Source of the DNA: Gammaproteobacteria bacterium
GTDB taxonomy: Bacteria; Pseudomonadota; Gammaproteobacteria; Steroidobacterales; Steroidobacteraceae
Direction of reading: 5' to 3'
Length of the DNA stretch: 64,000 nucleotides
Assembly: GCA_025359565.1 (NCBI GenBank)
Contig: JANYFY010000021.1
Span: 56,377 to 120,376, forward strand
Part shown: piece by piece, positions 46,793 to 55,216 of the stretch
How positions within the stretch are numbered: the first letter of the stretch is position 1
Layout: each line of letters opens with the position of its first letter
Notes under the pieces: model-generated
Seen by the model: the letters and a program-made list of their open reading frames with translations, nothing else
What the model was told of the DNA's origin: nothing
The model's database searches: none
Translations under genes and position numbers: made by a program

Positions 46793-46822
46793 TGGTTCAC
46801 TATGGTCTACTATGGTTGTCAT
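46793..46822 (+). promoter_or_regulatory. three helically phased TGGT repeats in the GntR/SIS divergent promoter
   Basis: Units TGGTTCACTA, TGGTCTACTA and TGGTTGTCAT start at 46793, 46803 and 46813, exactly 10 bp apart. They lie between, and partly over, the starts of the divergent genes. The middle unit contains TGGTCTA, the half-site known for GntR/HutC regulators (TGGTCTAGACCA-type operators). Confidence 0.55.
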
Positions 46823-46919
46823 TGAAACACACTGGGTCGGCGCGCAGTCGAAAACTTATTTTACGGCAGTCGCTCGTGAATTGCTCGCCCAACAACTTAA
46901 AGTCAGCCAGGAGATCGTC

Positions 46920-47975
46920 GTGACGACGAGTTCGTCGCGGTTAGCGCTGGATATTGTTAACCAGCCGGCGGCGGTGGCGCGCACCCTGGCATACCATAGC
47001 GGCCCCGGACGCCTTGCGCTCCAAGAAGCCGCGCGGCTGATCCGTGCGGCGCCGCGCATTGTCATCGTCGGTATGGGGGCATCGCTCAACGCTTCCATAG
47101 CTGCCTTGGAAAATGCGCTTTGTACCCATGGCAAAGACGCGCTGGCAGTCGAGGCGGGAGAGCTGCTGCACTATCGGCGCGGACTGTACCAAGACGCGAC
47201 CTTCGTGGTGGTTTCACGTTCGGGCGAGTCGGTAGAGATCGAGCGCTGGTTGGCCGCCAACGCCGGGCGCATGCCCGTCATCGGGGTTACCAATGTCCCG
47301 CACAGCACGCTCGCTCGCGCCGCGACGGTGACCCTCGATCTACACAGCCCCCCCGACGGCTCGGTAGCGATACAATCATACGTCGCCACCCTAGTTAGCC
47401 TGAATCTCTTGGCAATGGCAGCATTCAATCGCCTGGATAACGCACTGCGCGAGGTCGAAGCGCTGCTACCGGCCTTCGCGCATCTGGTCGCATCCCAGGG
47501 CCAAGAGAACTGGGATTCGTTCCTAATACCGCCTGGGCCGCTCTATGTGCTTGGACGGGGCCCTTCGCTGGGGTCGGCGTTACAGGGCGCTCTATTGTTC
47601 GGCGAAGTGGCCAAGGTGCCTGCCGTGGGCATGGCGGTTGCCTCGTTCCGCCACGGACCCATCGAAGTGGTCGATGCGCAGTTCAAAGCGCTGGTTTTGG
47701 CGCCGATCGGGGCTACGCAGGCATTGAATATCGGGCTGGCCGCCGATATCGCCCGCTTCGGCGGCAGCGTGCGCATCATCGGACCGCCAGCCACCGACCA
47801 GGCCGGCATTGCCTGGATTCCAACACCAACTTGCTCGGACACGTTGGCTCCTTTGTTCGAGGTAGTGCCGCTGCAAACGGCCTCGCTACGTTTGGCGGAG
47901 CTTTGCGGGGTCGCGCTAGATAAGTTCCGCTACACCCCGCAGGTCGCGCGCGACGAAGCGACCATGAAACTTTAA
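46920..47975 (+). CDS. SIS-domain sugar isomerase/deaminase (AgaS/NagB-II-like)
   Basis: A 351-residue protein with two SIS domains: PRIVIVGMGASLNASIAALE and VVVSRSGESVEIERWL in the first, GPLYVLGRGPSLGSALQGAL in the second, and a C-terminal VALDKFRYTPQVARDE. This is the layout of GlmS-isomerase-like proteins (AgaS, NagB-II, fructoselysine-type). I place the start at GTG 46920 because an AGGAG lies 6 bases upstream and the N-terminus LALDIVNQPAAVARTL then fits the family. ATG 46812 would lack a ribosome site and cover the regulatory repeats. It would isomerise or deaminate a phosphorylated sugar. Confidence 0.87.
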   Translation: MTTSSSRLALDIVNQPAAVARTLAYHSGPGRLALQEAARLIRAAPRIVIVGMGASLNASIAALENALCTHGKDALAVEAGELLHYRRGLYQDATFVVVSRSGESVEIERWLAANAGRMPVIGVTNVPHSTLARAATVTLDLHSPPDGSVAIQSYVATLVSLNLLAMAAFNRLDNALREVEALLPAFAHLVASQGQENWDSFLIPPGPLYVLGRGPSLGSALQGALLFGEVAKVPAVGMAVASFRHGPIEVVDAQFKALVLAPIGATQALNIGLAADIARFGGSVRIIGPPATDQAGIAWIPTPTCSDTLAPLFEVVPLQTASLRLAELCGVALDKFRYTPQVARDEATMKL

Positions 47976-48076
47976 GCAACAGCGGCGGAGTGGCATCCCC
48001 GGAGCACCGACCCGGGACCGCGCCGGTGGTAGCGATCCGGCGTGTTTCTGGAGCCGCAAAACGACTGCGCCCTCCC

Positions 48077-48123
48077 TGGTGTTTTCGGTTCTTTTTTGGT
48101 TTTTTTTGGTTGCTATTGGTCTA
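48077..48123 (+). promoter_or_regulatory. five phased TGGT/CGGT repeats and a TGGTCTA half-site upstream of the ROK kinase
   Basis: GGT triplets occur at 48078, 48087, 48098, 48108 and 48118, spaced 9, 11, 10 and 10 bp, four of them as TGGT. The last is TGGTCTAATA (48117-48126), containing the TGGTCTA half-site also seen upstream of the SIS gene. It ends about 50 bp before the kinase ATG. Confidence 0.5.
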
Positions 48124-48173
48124 ATACTGCACTAGTCTCGGCGATAACGTCTCGGCAACTCAAGCGGTGTTCC

Positions 48174-49142
48174 ATGACCCCCATTGCGACCGGCGGAGTA
48201 AGCGCTGCGGCTCGTAGGCGCCGCTTGCAACAGCGCTGGGTGCTCGGGATTGACGTAGGCGCCACCAATATTCGCGCCGGCCTGGTCGAAGTGCGCAGCG
48301 GGGAAATTCACTGTGCGCAGGCCACCCAGACCGAAGCCACTGCAGGAAAACTTTCTTCGTTGCGACGTCTAGCGCTGCTGGCCGGCCAGGTCGCATCTGC
48401 CGGCAAAGACCGCGGGCTTGCCGCAGCGCACGTGGGCGTGGGAATTCCAGAGCTGGTCGGATGCCGCGGTGAGATCGAGAGCCATTGCGCTCTTCAGTGG
48501 AATTCCAAGGATGTTCGCGAAACGCTACAACGACAGGGTCGCGTGACCATCGAATCCGACGTGCGGGCCGCGGCACTAGCGGAAGCCCGCTTGGGCGCTG
48601 GGCGTGGCTTTTCTGTGTTTCTGTACTTGAGCGTCGGCACCGGTATCAGCTGCACCTTGGTGTTGGATGGCAAGCCCTACGCGGGGGCGCATGGTCACGC
48701 CATTTCATTTGCGAGCGGCTCGACACTTCGCATAAACGATGCGCAGGGACGCGTGGCCTACGCGCCATTAGAAACACAGGTCGCCGGGCCCGGACTTCTG
48801 CAGCGTGCGCGCGCTGCCGGCAGCACTCAGGCCGATAGCCTCGCCGTCTGCCGCCGTGCAGGCCAGGAGGAAGGCGTCGAGCGCGAGGTGGTGGATGCCG
48901 CTGCCACCGAACTCGCCGTGCACGTCGCAATTGTCGCTAATGCCACCGATCCGGCGCTGATCGTCATGGGCGGCGGGCTGGGATCTTCGCCCGGGCGCTA
49001 CTGGACGACGTTTCGCGCGGCCATGCGCCGTCACCTATGGGGCCCCAACGCCGGCCGAATTCCCATTCGCCGCGCGGCACTGGGGTCGCATGCGGGCCTC
49101 ATCGGCGCGGCCCTTGCGGCCGCTGAGGCGGTTGGATCGTGA
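48174..49142 (+). CDS. ROK family sugar kinase
   Basis: A 322-residue protein. LGIDVGATNIRAGLVE forms the phosphate-1 loop, ESDVRAAALAEARLGAG and FLYLSVGTGISCTLVLDG contain the sugar/ATP-binding region, and VMGGGLG the adenosine loop. Residues NDAQGRVAYAPLE take the place of the usual zinc-binding GHxxxxxxGxxCxCGxxGCxE segment, which is missing, as in some ROK subgroups. It would phosphorylate a sugar such as a hexose or N-acetylhexosamine. ATG 48174 is chosen. The 44 codons upstream carry the promoter repeats. Confidence 0.88.
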   Translation: MTPIATGGVSAAARRRRLQQRWVLGIDVGATNIRAGLVEVRSGEIHCAQATQTEATAGKLSSLRRLALLAGQVASAGKDRGLAAAHVGVGIPELVGCRGEIESHCALQWNSKDVRETLQRQGRVTIESDVRAAALAEARLGAGRGFSVFLYLSVGTGISCTLVLDGKPYAGAHGHAISFASGSTLRINDAQGRVAYAPLETQVAGPGLLQRARAAGSTQADSLAVCRRAGQEEGVEREVVDAAATELAVHVAIVANATDPALIVMGGGLGSSPGRYWTTFRAAMRRHLWGPNAGRIPIRRAALGSHAGLIGAALAAAEAVGS

Positions 49143-49280
49143 TTCAATCTGGACGATGAAGGGAGACGATTATGAGTCGGCGCGCACCGGTCGTAAGGTA
49201 TCGTTGCCTTTCAAATCGAAAGCCAGCAAGCCTATCGACTTGTGGTTCAATGCCTGCCCGTAACATCGCCCATACGACGG

Positions 49281-50585
49281 ATGCCCATGTTAAGTGCTAA
49301 CCGCCCCGCCTCTGCCGTGCTCAGCAGCCGACTCATCGTTGCGCTGATCTTCGCCGTTTTCTTCTGCATTTCATTTCTGACCAATATCTTAGGTCCTCTC
49401 ATCCCCGATATCATCCATGATTTTCATGTGTCCCTGGCCACTGCGGCCATCCTGCCGTTCTGCTTTTTTATCGCCTACGGCGTCATGTCGGTCCCGTCAG
49501 GATTCTTGGTCGAATTGTGGGGTGAAAAGCGACTGATGATCATCGCCTTTTTGGTGGGCACGATGGGCGCCCTCGGTTTCGCGATTTTTCCGACTTATCA
49601 AGTGGCAACCGTGTCCTTATTTGCCATCGGTGCTGGAATGGCCGCCTTGCAAGTGGCCATCAACCCGCTGCTGAGGGTGGCGGGAGGGCCCGAGCATTTT
49701 GCGTTCAACTCCGCCTTTGCCCAATTGATTTTTGGTTCCGCCTCGTTCGTGAGCCCCTTAGTGTATGCCTACCTGGTAAGCCATGTTGGCCACACGAATC
49801 CCGGGGATAGCTCGCTGCTCGCCTTGCTGACGCAATTGACGCCGTCGCAGTTGCCGTGGGTATCGATCTATTGGTTATTCGCCGCCTCGACGGCGCTTCT
49901 TGCGCTCGTCATGCTGATGGTGCGACTGCCGGTGGTGGAGCGAACCGCAGAAGAAGCGGCCGGAAGCCTTGCCATGTACCTAACGCTGCTCAAGAGCCGC
50001 ACGGCCTGGTTGTACTTCATGGCCATCTTCGTCTACGTCGGGTCGGAACAAGGCACGGCAGACTGGATATCCGAGTTTCTTGCCAGATACCATCACCTCG
50101 ATCCGCACGTGGATGGTGCTGCTGCCGTGGCCTATTTTTGGGGCCTGCTGACCGCAGGATGCCTGGCCGGGATGCTATTGCTCAAGTTTGTCGATAGTCG
50201 GCGGGTGCTTATCGGCTTTTCCTTGGGCGCGCTCGCGGCCCTGACCGTAGCTCTGTTTGGTTCCGCGCGTATGGCCGTCTACGCATTTCCCTGCGTGGGA
50301 TTGTTCGCCTCGATCATGTGGCCAGTGATCGCCTCGCTCGGCCTGAACTCCGTACCGCGTCATCATGGGGCATTCGCCGGAATTCTGTGCACCGGCATCA
50401 TGGGCGGCGCCATCGTGCCACTCATCATTGGACAGCTTGGCGATCGGTGGGGATTGCGCACTGGCATGTTGGTGCTATACGTCACCTTTGGATGCATTCT
50501 CAGCATTGGGTTCTGGGCACGTCCGCTGGTCAGCAATGCGCTGCTCGGCGCCAAGCCTGCGGACCTGCCTTTGCACGCGAGTTGA
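49281..50585 (+). CDS. MFS sugar transporter (FucP/NagP-like)
   Basis: A 434-residue membrane protein with twelve hydrophobic segments. ISFLTNILGPLIPDI and PSGFLVELWGEKRLMI in the N-terminal half, GMAALQVAINPLL in helix five and VGSEQGTADWISEFL in the second half resemble the fucose/glucose/galactose:H+ symporter (FGHS) family. It would bring monosaccharides or keto-sugars released in the periplasm across the inner membrane. ATG 49281 is preferred, with 49287 possible. It follows the ROK kinase and precedes the HAD gene by 8 bp. Confidence 0.9.
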   Translation: MPMLSANRPASAVLSSRLIVALIFAVFFCISFLTNILGPLIPDIIHDFHVSLATAAILPFCFFIAYGVMSVPSGFLVELWGEKRLMIIAFLVGTMGALGFAIFPTYQVATVSLFAIGAGMAALQVAINPLLRVAGGPEHFAFNSAFAQLIFGSASFVSPLVYAYLVSHVGHTNPGDSSLLALLTQLTPSQLPWVSIYWLFAASTALLALVMLMVRLPVVERTAEEAAGSLAMYLTLLKSRTAWLYFMAIFVYVGSEQGTADWISEFLARYHHLDPHVDGAAAVAYFWGLLTAGCLAGMLLLKFVDSRRVLIGFSLGALAALTVALFGSARMAVYAFPCVGLFASIMWPVIASLGLNSVPRHHGAFAGILCTGIMGGAIVPLIIGQLGDRWGLRTGMLVLYVTFGCILSIGFWARPLVSNALLGAKPADLPLHAS

Positions 50586-50593
50586 TGCGATAG

Positions 50594-51358
50594 ATGCGCC
50601 TGCCAGAACCCATATCGGCGATGATCTTCGATTGCGATGGCACGCTGGTCGATAGCGAGCCCATTCACGCTGCCGCCATAGCTCAAATTTTAGTCGAATG
50701 CGGTGTTGAAATATCGGCTGAGCTCATCTTGCAGCGCTATACCGGCTGCGACAACGGCACGCTCCTGCGGCGCGTCGGCAAGCAGCACGGCATCAGCTGG
50801 CCAGCCGACATCGAAGTGCGCATCGAGGAGGCCAGTCATACGCTATTGTCCGACGCCAAAATTCCTTTGCCGGAGGATCCGTTGAAGGGGAGCCCTTTCG
50901 CGATGCCCGGAGCGCTGGCGCTGCTCGATGAATTGCGGACTCGCGGAATTGGCTTGGCCGTGGCATCCAACTCGCGCCATCGCCTGGTTGAGGTCATGCT
51001 GCTACGCGCGCACCTGACGGAGTATTTTGGTAAGCGACTTGCAACGCGCGATCTCGTGGAACACCCCAAGCCGGCTCCGGACCTCTACCGTCTGGCCGCT
51101 GAGCTGTGCATGGCCGTACCCGAATCTTGCGTCGCCGTCGAGGATTCGCCCGCGGGTGTGCGCGCCGCGGCCGCGACCGGAATGACCGTCATCGGCTACC
51201 GTTCAACGCGCAGCATCATTTCCGCGCACGAATTGGCAAGCGCCGGTGCGCTCACCGTCATAGAACATTTTAATCAACTCGAAGTAACACTATGCAACCA
51301 ACTTCATCGTCCCAATACGCCCCCTCCCCTCGACCAACCTATGACGCGCCGACCCTGA
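50594..51358 (+). CDS. HAD-superfamily phosphatase / beta-phosphoglucomutase-like
   Basis: A 254-residue HAD-IA protein. MIFDCDGTLVDSEP gives the nucleophile Asp13 and Asp15, VASNSRHRLVEVML holds motif II, and VEHPKPAPDLY with VAVEDSPAGVRAAAATG are motifs III and IV. This matches sugar phosphatases and beta-phosphoglucomutases. The cap and exact substrate cannot be told apart by eye. Its 3' end overlaps the cupin gene by 67 bp; the last about 20 residues look unconserved. Confidence 0.88.
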   Translation: MRLPEPISAMIFDCDGTLVDSEPIHAAAIAQILVECGVEISAELILQRYTGCDNGTLLRRVGKQHGISWPADIEVRIEEASHTLLSDAKIPLPEDPLKGSPFAMPGALALLDELRTRGIGLAVASNSRHRLVEVMLLRAHLTEYFGKRLATRDLVEHPKPAPDLYRLAAELCMAVPESCVAVEDSPAGVRAAAATGMTVIGYRSTRSIISAHELASAGALTVIEHFNQLEVTLCNQLHRPNTPPPLDQPMTRRP

Positions 51359-52134
51359 TCCGTCATGCGACGGTGCGTCGCCATATCTGGGGCGATGTCG
51401 AATCGCGCCGGGTCGCCGACTGGCTGTATGCCTCAACCGATAAATTGCACGTCCTGCTATTTGGGCTGGCGGCCGGAAAATGGTTCAAGCATTCGCCAGC
51501 GTATCGAACCGTTTTTGGCGCCGATGAAGTTCTGTTCGTGCTCGGTGGCTCCATGTTGGCCTCGAATCCGCAAACGGGCGAAGTGTTGAGCTGCGAGAGT
51601 GGCGATTCGCTCTTTTTCCGGCGCGATACCTGGCATCATGTGTACGCACAAGGCAGCGAACCGCTGCGCGTTCTGGAGTTCTTCGCTCCGCCGCCTGCCA
51701 CGGGCACGAGCGGCGCGTACGCGGCCCAGCGGCCTTATCTCGACACCACGCGATACACGCGCGACGATCTGCTGGGCGGGCTCAAATCGCCACCGGCCAC
51801 CACGCTGCACCGGGTGACTCGTGATGCCTATACACTGCGAATGGAGGGTGAGTTGGTGGTGGGGATCATCGCGAGCACGGAACACCTGACGGTGGCGCAT
51901 ATCGCTGTGCCAGCGGGCGCTGAGGGCGGCGTGACCCGACATGCTGGCGACGCATTGATCTTTGCACTGGACGGCGAACTCATGATCCGCACTACGTGGC
52001 AGAATGAATCCAACACGGTCGAAATGGGTCCGCGTGATGCGGTCTTCCTGCCGCAGGGATCGTCCTACGAAATACTGAATTTCGCCGGTCCGGCCAACGC
52101 GCTGCTCGGCACGGCGCCCGGGTATTTGCCGTGA
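51292..52134 (+). CDS. cupin-domain protein (double cupin)
   Basis: A 280-residue protein with two cupin repeats. The first has GADEVLFVLGGSMLASNPQT and SLFFRRDTWHHVYA, and the second has TRHAGDALIFALDGELMIRT and DAVFLPQGSSYEILNFAG. It could be a sugar isomerase or epimerase, or a keto-sugar-processing enzyme; the reaction is not determined. It starts within the HAD gene and its stop overlaps the first EamA gene start (GTGA), so translation is coupled. Confidence 0.82.
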   Translation: MQPTSSSQYAPSPRPTYDAPTLIRHATVRRHIWGDVESRRVADWLYASTDKLHVLLFGLAAGKWFKHSPAYRTVFGADEVLFVLGGSMLASNPQTGEVLSCESGDSLFFRRDTWHHVYAQGSEPLRVLEFFAPPPATGTSGAYAAQRPYLDTTRYTRDDLLGGLKSPPATTLHRVTRDAYTLRMEGELVVGIIASTEHLTVAHIAVPAGAEGGVTRHAGDALIFALDGELMIRTTWQNESNTVEMGPRDAVFLPQGSSYEILNFAGPANALLGTAPGYLP

Positions 52135-52583
52135 GGCGGGACGCAGCGCTATTGAAGCCGGCGGCCTCGGGACGCGCCGGCTGGTGGTTGATGTGTTGTC
52201 TGTGTCTGGTGCTTTGGGGAATTTGGGGTTTCTTGTCGAAGTTGCTGGCCGATGCCATCGGCGCAGTGGAAGCACAAATCCTGTTCACACTTGGTATGGC
52301 GCCCGCTGCGCTGGTTGCCGGCGCGAGCGTGAAGTGGCGCGGGCTCGCCAGCAGTCGGCGAGGCGTGACTTATGGACTCCTAAACGGCCTGTTGACCGCG
52401 GCCGGCACGCTGTGCTTTTTCAAGGCGCTGGCGCTCGGTCCGGCATCCATCGTCAGTCCTATGATCGCAGTGTACCCCTTGGGAACCGTGGCACTGGCCA
52501 TGCTGTTTCTGCACGAGCGGATTACCGTGATCCAGGGGCTGGGCGCCGTGTGTGCCGTAGCCGGACTGGCGCTGCTGTCGTGA
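52131..52583 (+). CDS. half-size EamA-family membrane protein, first of a pair
   Basis: A 150-residue protein with four to five helices, including VLWGIWGFLSKLLAD near the N-terminus and GTLCFFKALALGPASIVSPM, then IAVYPLGTVALAMLFLHERI. This is a single EamA (drug/metabolite transporter) repeat, like SMR proteins. GTG 52131 overlaps the cupin stop. It probably forms a hetero-dimer with the next gene product to transport a sugar or metabolite. Confidence 0.85.
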   Translation: MRRDAALLKPAASGRAGWWLMCCLCLVLWGIWGFLSKLLADAIGAVEAQILFTLGMAPAALVAGASVKWRGLASSRRGVTYGLLNGLLTAAGTLCFFKALALGPASIVSPMIAVYPLGTVALAMLFLHERITVIQGLGAVCAVAGLALLS

Positions 52584-52605
52584 CAGAATTTTCGACAGGT
52601 AAACA

Positions 52606-53055
52606 ATGAGTCTTGCCGTGTCGTGGCTAGCACTTGCCGGCATCGCCATCATGGCTTGGGGTGCTGTCGGCTTTTTGCAAAAGATATCGGCGACCTTGTT
52701 GCATCCCTCGGTGCTGCTGCTGTGGGTGATCGTCGGGCTTTTGTTGGGCTCGGTGGCGCTGCTTGCGTGGTTGCCCGCGGTCCGCCCGACCATGAGCGCC
52801 TCCATTCTCATCCTGGGGTTGGCGTGTGGCCTAACCAATGCAGTGGGTTCCTGGTGTTTGTTCAAAGCGCTGGACCGCGGCGCACCGGCTTCGCTCGCTA
52901 TTCCGCTGACGGCGTTGTATCCACTCATGACGGTCGCCCTGGCAGTGGGTTTTCTGCACGAGGCCACTTCGCCACGCCAGTGGGCAGGCATTGTGCTGGC
53001 CATTCTTGGCGGCGCCTTGTTATCCTTCGAACGCGCGCCCCCAGGTAACGGCTGA
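52606..53055 (+). CDS. half-size EamA-family membrane protein, second of a pair
   Basis: A 149-residue protein with four to five helices. AWGAVGFLQKISATLLHPSV and GSWCLFKALDRGAPASLAIP followed by LTALYPLMTVALAVGFLHEA mirror the preceding protein, so the two arose by duplication. It lies 22 bp downstream of its partner and 2 bp before the Gfo/Idh/MocA gene. Full-length EamA transporters carry both repeats in one chain; here they are split. Confidence 0.85.
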   Translation: MSLAVSWLALAGIAIMAWGAVGFLQKISATLLHPSVLLLWVIVGLLLGSVALLAWLPAVRPTMSASILILGLACGLTNAVGSWCLFKALDRGAPASLAIPLTALYPLMTVALAVGFLHEATSPRQWAGIVLAILGGALLSFERAPPGNG

Positions 53056-53057
53056 CG

Positions 53058-54227
53058 ATGTCCAGGCATGCTACGGTGAGGTCCTGTTCGCGCATCGAGC
53101 GGCCCGTGTCGGTGGCATTCATTGGTGCTGGCAACGTATTGTGGGCCTACCTGCAGACGGTGGAGCGTCTGATTCCGACCGGTGAGGCAGTGCTCGGCGG
53201 CATTTACGCACGCAATCCGCGTCGTCGCGCCGAAATCGCCATGCGCCGGCCGGGTACGCGGCTATTCAACGACCTCGATGAGCTGTGGGCTGCCGACATC
53301 GATGTGATCGTTGTTATAACGCCGCCCGATTCCCATGGCACTCTCGCCCAAATCGCGCTGCGATCCGGTAAACATGTGCTGGTGGAAAAGCCTTTGGCCG
53401 CTACCGCAATTGAAGCGCGCAAGCTAATGGGGCTCGCCTCGCGCCTGCGCCGGTGGTTAGTTTGCGCCCCTTTTGTGCACCTATCGCCGACCTTCGGTTT
53501 TTTGGCGCAGCAAATCAAGCAACGCCAAATTGGCCGAGTTCATACCGCTCGCGGATTGTACGGAAACAGCGGCTCGCACTGGGCTGATTGGTACCATCGT
53601 GGCGGGGGTGGCCCGCTGGCCGATTTGGGTATTTACAACATGAAAACCCTAACCGCCCTCTTAGGTCCCGTGCACACTATTTTTCACCAGGAGGCGCACT
53701 CGGGGCGCACTAGACGCATTGGTGGTCGCAGGGTCGCACAGACCGACCCGGACACGGCGCACACGTTGTTCACCCATCGCAGCGGCGCAACATCGTTAAT
53801 CGTCTCAAGTCACGCCATTGTGCGGTACGAGCGCCCTGCCCTCGAATTCTATGGCTCTGCCGGCACCATAAATTTACGCGGCGACGATTGGGACCCGCGC
53901 GGCGTCGATGTCTTTAGAGAACGGCTCGAGCGCTGGGAATGCTACGCACCCATCGAACCCACCTGGCACTGGACCGACGGCCTCGCCGATCTTGTTCGCT
54001 CACTGCGCGAAAATCGCGCACCGATCGCGGATCTCGGGCACGACATCCATCTCATTGAGCTGTTGGCAGCAGCCCAACAATCGCGACGCTTGCGCCGGCC
54101 CGTGCAAGTACGATCGACATGGCAAGGGTCAAGGCAACGCTCTGCCAACCTGCAAGGGTCGGGGCACGGTAAGTTACACGGTAAATCAGCGCTGCACGAT
54201 CATACACGGCCGGCGGCGGATCAATGA
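53058..54227 (+). CDS. Gfo/Idh/MocA-family oxidoreductase
   Basis: A 389-residue NAD(P)-dependent dehydrogenase. VAFIGAGNVLWAYLQTVERL is the dinucleotide-binding loop, VITPPDSHGTLAQIALRSGK leads to HVLVEKPLAAT (catalytic Lys of EKP), and GGGGPLADLGIYNMKTLTAL is the substrate region. The last about 35 residues are low-complexity and probably not conserved. Family members oxidise or reduce sugars at C1, C2 or C3. In this context it may reduce a 3-keto sugar after uptake. It is the last gene of the SIS operon. Confidence 0.88.
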   Translation: MSRHATVRSCSRIERPVSVAFIGAGNVLWAYLQTVERLIPTGEAVLGGIYARNPRRRAEIAMRRPGTRLFNDLDELWAADIDVIVVITPPDSHGTLAQIALRSGKHVLVEKPLAATAIEARKLMGLASRLRRWLVCAPFVHLSPTFGFLAQQIKQRQIGRVHTARGLYGNSGSHWADWYHRGGGGPLADLGIYNMKTLTALLGPVHTIFHQEAHSGRTRRIGGRRVAQTDPDTAHTLFTHRSGATSLIVSSHAIVRYERPALEFYGSAGTINLRGDDWDPRGVDVFRERLERWECYAPIEPTWHWTDGLADLVRSLRENRAPIADLGHDIHLIELLAAAQQSRRLRRPVQVRSTWQGSRQRSANLQGSGHGKLHGKSALHDHTRPAADQ

Positions 54228-54280
54228 TTGCCTAAGACGGTTGCCAGGCGAGGCCAACCTGACCCACCCGACCGAGCCGT

Positions 54281-55051
54281 TCACCGCACCCGGGGTTGCA
54301 CCGCTACTTGTGTGGGGCGCACCGATACTTCTTTGAAATAAACGGCGCCGCCGGTATGGTTCTGCAAGCCGATGTATCCGGAATCCTGGCGGTGCCCAGC
54401 GGCGGGTTTGCCGCTGTCCAGCGCCCGAAAAGGTACGTTTTGGCCCTCTCGGTAGTCGTTGACCTTGACACCATTGAGGCGCACCACAGTGCGTGGCCCT
54501 TGGATGAAAATTTCCATGGTGTTCCATTGACCTTGGGGTTTCGCGGCATGCACCAGCACCGGGGAGAACGAATAGATCGCGCCAGTGCGGCCATACTCAT
54601 CGGGCCACTCGCCGATCTCGACTTCGTATCCGGTGTTGATGGCCTGCCACGGATCCGTGGGGATCTCGGGGATACGAATAAATACACCAGAGTCCGGCTC
54701 ATGACCGGTCAGCTTGAACACCACTCGAAGGGTTACATTGGAGAATTTCTCGCCAATGTAGCTCAGCATTCCCATACCGCCTATGGTTTTCAGCAACCCA
54801 TGTTCGACCACAAACGAGCCAGGCCCTACCTGTTGCCAGCCCTGCAAATCCTTGCCATTGAATAAGTAGCGCACGTCCGTGCGCGGCGCCGAGGCGCTGG
54901 CCGAGACGATGGCGTCGGCTGGAGTTGTGCCGGATGAAGCAGCATGTAGCGATTCGGCGTTACCTATAATCGTGGCGATTAAGGCGGCGCTGGCGGCAAG
55001 CGGTGCACGCCAACGCCAATGGAGTGCGAAGTTGCTGGAAAGCGAGCGCAT
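54281..55051 (-). CDS. exported DUF1080 protein (3-keto-disaccharide hydrolase family)
   Basis: A 256-residue protein. A signal peptide (about 1-37) is followed by a concanavalin-type beta-jelly-roll: YLFNGKDLQGWQQVG, FVVEHGLLKTIGGMGMLSYI, DSGVFIRIPE, GYEVEIGEW, GQWNTMEIFIQGPRTVVRLN and SGYIGLQNHTGGAVYFKEVS. PF06439 members hydrolyse 3-keto-glycosides made by glycoside 3-dehydrogenases. Its divergent neighbours, 165 bp away, encode such a dehydrogenase, which supports the assignment. It would act in the periplasm. Confidence 0.88.
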   Translation of the reverse strand: MRSLSSNFALHWRWRAPLAASAALIATIIGNAESLHAASSGTTPADAIVSASASAPRTDVRYLFNGKDLQGWQQVGPGSFVVEHGLLKTIGGMGMLSYIGEKFSNVTLRVVFKLTGHEPDSGVFIRIPEIPTDPWQAINTGYEVEIGEWPDEYGRTGAIYSFSPVLVHAAKPQGQWNTMEIFIQGPRTVVRLNGVKVNDYREGQNVPFRALDSGKPAAGHRQDSGYIGLQNHTGGAVYFKEVSVRPTQVAVQPRVR

Positions 55052-55216
55052 CAGCCGATTCTCCGACCGTAGTAATCAATGGTGCCTGGGCCCTTTGCGA
55101 CGCGCCCAAAGCGTTACCGGTGTAGTTTGACACTGGCAGTGCCGCAGTGCTACAAAGAATGTCCACTGCAAATAACAACGTCGACGACTTAGGGTGCAAT
55201 CATGGGCGGACAAACG

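Noticed and set aside
46812..46919. Upstream ATG start for the SIS isomerase at 46812
   Set aside because: It has no ribosome binding site, overlaps the regulatory repeats and adds 36 unconserved residues, while GTG 46920 has AGGAG at ideal distance.
51457..52275. 272-codon open frame antisense to the cupin and first EamA gene
   Set aside because: Arginine-rich and spanning two real genes; typical shadow frame in GC-rich sequence.
52380..53069. 229-codon open frame antisense to the two EamA genes
   Set aside because: The plus-strand proteins have convincing helices and repeated motifs; the antisense frame does not.
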